Shown: positions 12,701 through 20,100 of the stretch, piece after piece
Layout: each line of letters begins with the position of its first letter
How positions within the stretch are numbered: the first letter of the stretch is position 1
Assembly: GCA_012845835.1 (NCBI GenBank)
Contig: JABAKD010000025.1
Location: forward strand, 25,775,504 to 25,839,503
DNA length: 64,000 bases
DNA from: Undaria pinnatifida
Lineage: Eukaryota; Sar; Phaeophyceae; Laminariales; Alariaceae
Direction of reading: 5' to 3'
Notes under the pieces: model-generated
What the model was told of the DNA's origin: nothing
The model's database searches: none
Seen by the model: the letters and a program-made list of their open reading frames with translations, nothing else
Made by a program: the position numbers and the translations under genes

Positions 12701-15700
12701 GTCGGTCGTCCTGTCGCTTCTTCGATGGTTTCTTTATTTTCTGTTTTCTCTGTCGGAGAATTCGGCTGGCCTGTCGTTTGGCCTGTCGGTTGGTCTCCGG
12801 ATCGTTATTTGGTCGATATTTCGGAGATTTTGGTCGGCATCTCGGAAGGTGCTCAAGAAGTTCCGTCGTTTTTTTTTTTTTTTCGGTCGTGTCCGTTTTT
12901 TCTATGTTGGTCTGTTGCGTAGGCCTCTCCGTCGGTGTTGCGATTGGTCTCACCCGCTCGGTATTTGGTCGTTTTTTTTTCGTCGTTTTTGGTCGATTGT
13001 TTCGGTGTTTTTGGTCTGTGTCTTGGTCTGTATTTTGGTCGGTCATGTTATCGGGGTGTCTCGGTCGGTGCTTCGATTAGGATTTCGGTCGGGTTTTCGG
13101 TTGTTTTCCCTGCCGGTCTTCCGGTCGGTATTTCGATCTATTTTTGGATCGCGGTGTGTGTACGTAGGTCGATTTTTTTAGGGTGGTTTTTCGGTCCATT
13201 TTTCGGTTGGTTTTTCAATCGATGTATAGGTGAGTTGGGGACCAATTACTTGGAAATTGTATGGGATATTTTTTTGCTGTAGCGAAAATGTTTTCAGCCC
13301 TCTTACTCCCGAACCACGTCCCCACCGGGGCGTACCCCCTCCCCCGCCGCTGCATAACCCCGCCCCTCCACCCCCCCTTGTAACCGTCGCCGCTACTGCC
13401 GCTGCCGCTCCTATAGCCTCCCCCCAATCTCGTACCCCCCCCCCTCCCAAAGGGGGAGGAGATAAGATAAGCAAACAAAGTCATATGGTATGTAGAAGAA
13501 ACGTACTGAGCGCCCAAACGTTGGAGGTGTCTCAATTGGGTATAGGAACGGGGCTCCGTCTCGGAAGGGATGCGTGGTCAATGGTCCAATGACGAAGGCA
13601 AGCAACACATGAGTACGCCCCCCACCCCCTCCCTCCCCCCTCCCCTCCACCGTCACCACTATTGCCGCCGTCGCCGGTGGTAACATGTGTTTCCGTCGGT
13701 ACGGCACCTAAACCTGTGTTTTTTTGTGCGTGCATGCATGCATCTTGCATGGAAACCCCCAATGTATGTGTCCTTTCTCCGACGGCTCGTCGACAGGCGT
13801 TCGTGGAGTTCGTAAATCGTGACGTGGGCAAGTTTAAAAACGCGGACCTGATGTGCAGCTTCTGCGACCGCATCCTCAAGACGGGAGGGGAAAAGCTCAG
13901 TGACGCGGAGGTGTGTGCTTGCATTCAGTATGTAGTGCTTGTGTATGTAGTAGCGCGTTATCGCTGTTTGTGTGCGTTGGTTGGGAGCGTTTTTGTTGTT
14001 TCGGAGTTTTTTTTTTCACGTGTAGCGCGCCATTACTGCTGTGTGGGGCTTGTTGTGTGTGTAGCGCTTGTGTCGTGATGCCTCCTCGTCAACACGAACC
14101 GAGCCAAACCATACCAAGAAAAGTAACGCGCACTATTGATCCTATCTTTTGGCAGGTGGAGGAGTACTTGGGGAAGGTGGTGCAGCTGTTTTCGTACTTG
14201 ACGGACAAGGACCTCTTTGCCGAGATTTACCGGAACCAGCTGGCCAAGCGTCTGCTCAATCAGCGCTCGGCGTCGGACGACATGGAGAGACTGATGATCG
14301 GTGCGTGGTGGTCGACTTTTTTTTTTGTGGGTGTGTGCTTGTTGTTGTTGTTGTTGTTGTTGTTTTCTTCTTTTTTCTTCTTTTTTTCTTTGTATTTTTT
14401 CGCCTTTTTCCTTTTCGTCGCATTTCCATTTTCTTGTCATCATCTTGTTCTTGTTCTTGTTCTTGTTCTTGTTCTTGTTCTTGCTCTTGTTCCTCATCGG
14501 GTGTGTTTTTTCGTGTGCTATGACACGCCTCCCTCGCCAGGCAAGCTGAAGCTGTGGTGCGGGTCGCGCTTTACGTCTAAGATGGAGGGAACGATGAACG
14601 TGTGTGTGCGTTTTGTTTTCTCCCTCATGCCTCCCACGTGAAATGCTTGTTATTTTAATTTTTTTGTTTTTTCTTGTGCTAAGATGACGATGATGGCATG
14701 ACAATGATGCGCTCACGTTAACGTGTTCCCGTGAAAGCTAACTCATATTCACAACCCCCCCCCCCCCCCCGCCCCCTCCCCGCGCGCCAGGCAAGCTGAA
14801 GCTGCGGTGCGGGTCGCAGTTCACGTCCAAGATGGAGGGGATGATGAACGACCTGGCGATCGGGGGGGACCACGAGGCGGCCTTCGGGAAGCACCTCAAG
14901 GAGGGGCAGGACAGCGGGAGCATCGATGTGGACAAGATAGAGTTCAACGTGCAGGTGCGCGATTCCGAGTAAACCTTAAGGGAAGTGCCTGCTACATGTT
15001 TGATGTTTACGACCACCCTCTACACCGCGACATGAATACATTCCTGATCATTCCTGGGCCCTTTCACGGGTTGGGCCATTTCTCGCGGGGCGGGTCGGGT
15101 CAGAGTGACCCAACTTAAACCGTGCAAAATTGAAAACCTCCTGACCCGATGTGATCCAACGCGTGAGATTCCAGATACTTCCTGACCCGACGTGGCTCGG
15201 CCGGTGAGGTTTTCCGGGTGGGTTTATGACCCATGAAGAGCTCTGTTTTTTTTTACCATCCCTCTACGTACCCACTTATATGCAGGCCTGAAGTTTTTTC
15301 GTGCCATCTCCCTGTCCTGACAATATCGTATATGTGTGACGAGCCACACACGTATACATATGACCCTCTCTCCCCTGCATGCTTGCGTTTGTGACGATAC
15401 CCCTTGTCTGAGCGCATGCCCCCCCCTCCACACACATGTACGCATGTTTGTTTTTTGAGCGAAGGTGCTGACCTTGGTGTACTGGCTATCTCCCAAGCCG
15501 CCGGAATTGACCCCCCCCCCCCCACATACATGCCTGATTATCTATTTTATGAGCGAAGGTGCTGACCACGGGATACTGGCCATCGTTCAAGCCGCTGGAA
15601 GTGACTTTGCCTCAGACGATGAAGAAGTGCACACAGGTGTTCCAGAAGTACTACAACGAAACCACAACGTGAGAACTGAGGCTCGGCAAGCGTGGCTGGA

Positions 15701-17088
15701 AGGCTCGTCTTTTTGTGTGTTTTTGTGATTGGTGCTGGCGGTGGTGGTTGGGGAGGGTGTTGATGTTGATAGTGTTGGTGTTGGTGGGGGTAGTGGCGAA
15801 TGGGGTTGGAAGCGGTGTTCGTTTTGGTGGTGGTGGTGGCGGCGGCATTCTCGGTGGGGATGGTGTTGGCGCAGGTGACACTGGTGTTGTTTTCGATTTT
15901 GGTAGTATTGGTGTTGGTGTTGGTAGACTGGTAGTGGTTGTGTTGTGGGTGGTGTTGTGCTGCGTGGAGTGCCCGCTTGCCCCCCCCCCACCGACCTCGC
16001 TTCGCTTTTTGTAGAGTCCGCGTATCTGATGTAGGATAATGATGTAAGATGTCTGACTTTGGTGTGTCGTATCTGTACGCCTCGCGGTGTCACCCGTTCC
16101 CCCCTTGAGCGCTGTTGTCCCGCTCTGTCCTCCCGCCACACCCCTTTTTCATTCCTCTCTTGTCACCGTCCTAATGTTTGCGAGTTGTTTCCGACATGTT
16201 TTCCGTCGCGCGCCACCCGATTTTTTCCTTGCTCGCCGTCCTCATAGTCTTTACACACCGTCCGAATTGTCCATGCACACCGTCGGAATTGTCTTGAGCA
16301 CGCACACCTTGCGCGTTTTTCTCTGGTGTCGTCTGAATTGTGTTCGTGCGCCGCCGGAGTATTATTTTGAACACCCATCCGATTTGTCTTGGCGCGCTGT
16401 GCCAATTTTCCTCGCTGGCCGCCCGAATTTTCTTTGCGCAACCGCGGTCCGAACTTTCCCTCGCCCGTCATCCGATTTGGGTTCGCGTTTTTCGATGCAG
16501 TCACCGCCGGTTGGGCTGGGCGCACAGCCTCGGAAACGTGACGATTCGGGCGAAGTACAATAAAACGTACGATTTGCAGATCACGACCCTCCAGGTAAGA
16601 TGAGCGAAGAGAGGGTGACGGGGCTTTGATTCTGTGGTCGCGTGCTGCTGCTGCTGCTACTTTTTTGCCACGTCTTGCCCCCGATGTCTTGGGCGTGCTG
16701 CTGCTGCTGTGGTTGCTATTGTTTTTGCTGGTGCTGTCTTGGGTGTGCTGTTGTTGCTGATGTTGGCGTTGGTGGTGTTGGTGGTGGTGTGGAGGCGGTG
16801 GTGGTGGTAGTAGAGGTGGTGACGGTGGTTGTTGTCGTAGTCGTCGTATTCGGGGGTGGGGTGGAGGTGGTGGTTGCTGATGCTGCGTGTGCTGTTGGTG
16901 CTGTCACTAGTTAGCCGCGTCATGCTCTTGGTTGCTTGGGCGTGCTGTCAAAGCTGGCGGTGGTGTTGGCGTCGCTGGCGTTGTGGGGGCGCTGATGGTG
17001 GTGTGGCGGTGGTGGTGGTGGTATGCGAGGTGGTGGTCGTTGTCGTCGTGGTCGTGTTGGGAGGCGGGTGGTGGTTGGTGTTGGTCGC

Positions 17089-17123
<35 letters not shown>

Positions 17124-20100
17124 ATGTGTCCGCTGCTGTTTGCTACGCCAGCAGCAATCCGTGCTATTTCGAACGCCGGCTCCCCCTGTTGTGTTTTCGA
17201 GCGCGCTGTCCGTTTGCGGCATTTGCGCACTCTTCTGTTCCCGTTCGAAAGTTATGTTTATTGGCAGTGCGTTCGTTATCAAATAACACGTGCAAAGCTT
17301 GAAATGAGACCTTGTTGATTGTGCTGGCGGGCGTCGTTTGTGTTTCCGTGTGTTTGGTTTAGGCGTGCCTTCAATTAACACGTGCAAAGCTTGAAATGAG
17401 ACCTTGTTGATTGTGCTGGCGGGCGTCGTTTGTGTTTCCGTGTGTTTGGTTCAGGCGTGCTGCCTGATGGTGTTCAGCGAGGAGCAGAACATGCTGGTGC
17501 TCGGGGAGGTGAGCAGCCGCCTTCATCTGCCCGACGACATCGTAAAGCGCACGTTGCACAGCCTCAGCTGCGGCAAGTACAAGGTGCTCAAGAGGGAAGG
17601 GGAGGGCGGCAGCATCAAGCCCACAGATAAGGTGAGCGGCAAGTAGAGTGATATACGTTGCAGGTCTGGAACAGCTGGCCTTTCGGTGGTGGTAGTGGTC
17701 GTGGTGGCGGTGGCGTGTCGGTGGGAGCGGTGTTGGTGGTGGTGGTGGTGGTGGTGGTTGTGGTGGCGGCGATGATGGAGGTGACCATGGCAGCACCGTT
17801 GTGTTTATGTTCAAGTACAATCTGTCGTGTGGCGGTGAGCGTGAGCGTTATGTTTCCCGTCCGCTTGAGGGTTAAATAGGTGTACGGTGGTGATGGTGAA
17901 GGTGGAGATGTTGCCACTAATGGGGGTGTTGGGGGTGATGGTTGTGCTGTTTGTGGTGGTAGTGTTGGTTTTTCTGGAGGGGGTACCGGTACTCTTTGTA
18001 GTTGCTGTGATTTGTACCGTTTACCCTACCAGCCGCGAGGCTCCTCACCGTGAAGACATCAAGTCTTGTACTACTGGAAAAATGGCCCACAACGCTATAC
18101 CACCAAAATGTTGGTTCGGCTTGTACCTACCTACATCACGGTAGATGCTGCACTTTTTGGCTTCGATTTTTTTGGAAGGTGGGGCTCGTCAGCTCGAAAT
18201 GATCGGAATTTCGTTGCGTGTTTGGAAAAAGTGTTTTATAAAACTGTTTTTAAAACGTCAGCTGTGTGAGTTTCGATAAGTTTTTAAGGTTCGATACTCG
18301 TCTTTGCAAGCTGCGTGATACACACCGGCCGCTCGTTTTTTACACATGTGTCTGTACTACTATAAATTTGAACATATTTGTCTCCCATGGATGTTACCAG
18401 GGTGAACATCAAAATAGATGGTTTTGTCCATTTACTGGGCCATGGCATTGGTCACCGGGGAATACTTTTACTTTTTTTAGTTGTAGAGCTACTGCGAATC
18501 CTCAAGTGGGGACCACACAGGAAAAAAAACCCCATGCCCCTCTGCCGTACCGTATGTCTTGGGTTTTCTTTTCGTTATGATACTTTCCCACTCAAGTTTT
18601 CCTCGTCTAACTCCAAGTGTTTTGTCCCCGTGGCGGGACTGCGGTGCTCAAAAGTTGCTTAAAGGCTTGAGGTGAAGACGAACAGGAAGGGGGCTGAATC
18701 GTATCGTGCGTCCGATTATTGTGTCAATGCCACTGCAATCAACCGGCAGCACTCGGTAACCCCCCCCCCCCCCTCACACCCCCCGCCTTCCACGCCGGCT
18801 CTTTTATCCCATTCCTTCTACCGTGTCGTGTCTGGATACTGTGCTTTACTGTTGTCGACGGCTTTGTGTGGTGTTCATGTGTGGGTGGGTGAATGAACAG
18901 TTTGCGTTCAACACGGCTTTCAACTGCCAGTTGCGCAAGCTCCGCATCCCGATGGCCTCGCTCGAGGAGAGCCACAACCCGAAGCGAGTTGAGGAGGACC
19001 GAGGGTGAGTTGCTAGTTTTGGTGGGTTTGGATGGTTTGATCGTTTTGATCGTTTTTTCATTGTTTCTGGTTTTGATGGTTTTTGGCTTTGGTTGTTGAA
19101 TTTGGTGATTTTGGTGATTTTGGTAATGCTTGGTTTGGATTTTTGATTTGGTGGCTATGACTAATTTCGCTGTTGGTTTGGGTGATGCTTGGTTTTTTTA
19201 TGCTTGCTTTTGGTTGATTGGTTTTGTTGATTATTAATTTTGATGGTTGGTTTTGGTGGTTAGGGTGATGAGTTGGACTCTCTGATTATTGATTTTGAAA
19301 GTTGATTTTCGCCGCAGGAGAGCCACAACTCGAAGCGAGTTGAGGACAATCGAGAGCGAGTGAAAAAGAAACACGTGTGATGGTTGTTTTTGGTGGTTTT
19401 GATTGTTTTGACGATTCGTTTTGAGGATTGGTCTTGACGTGGAGGGGTTGTGGGTGAGGGGGTGGATGATTTTGGTCGGTTTTCAATAAGTTCGTTTTGG
19501 TCGGATTGGTTGTGGTTTTTGTCACTTGCACAGCCCCCGTCCCCCCTCCTTTGTCCTCAACGGTCTGTCTCTTTGTTGTCCACCCTCTTTTGTTGCGTTC
19601 TTGAACAGCATCGCGATCGAGGCTGCGATCGTCCGCATCATGAAGGCGCGCAAGACCATCGGACACCCTCAACTAGTGGCGGAGGTGCTCAGCCAGCTTT
19701 CCTTCTTTAGGCCCAATCCCAAGGTAACGTTAGTTCTGCAGCGCTTGGACGGGGGGGGGGGGGGGGGGGGGGGTAGCAGCAGGGAGGAGTGGGAGGAAGG
19801 AAGGGAGCAGGGAGGAGGGAGGATGGGGGAGTCCGCAGAAGTCTTATCTCTGGTTATGCATGGAAACACGATGCTCACCTGGTACCTGGCCTGTTTTTTT
19901 GTTTTGTTAGCAGGGCGCCGCACAGCTACTACAACGTTGTAGTATGATAACTGGTACCAAGTATGTTTTTTTGCTCCGAGCGTATGACGTGCCGAGGATC
20001 ATTCTAAACGCTCCATTATTAGGAACATTTCGACCCAACCCAACCCCTCCCTCCCTCCCTCCCTCTCTCCGTCCCTCCCTCCGTCCCTCCCTCCCTCCCT

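Noticed and set aside
12219-13181. 320-codon plus-strand open frame
   Set aside because: It runs through CUL1 exon 9 in another context and the TCGG-rich intron 9. Only 12486-12656 shows cullin conservation.
14531-14599. Mutually exclusive alternative exon 12 of CUL1
   Set aside because: It encodes only the first 19 residues of exon 12 and ends in the wrong phase to join exon 13 while replacing the full exon.
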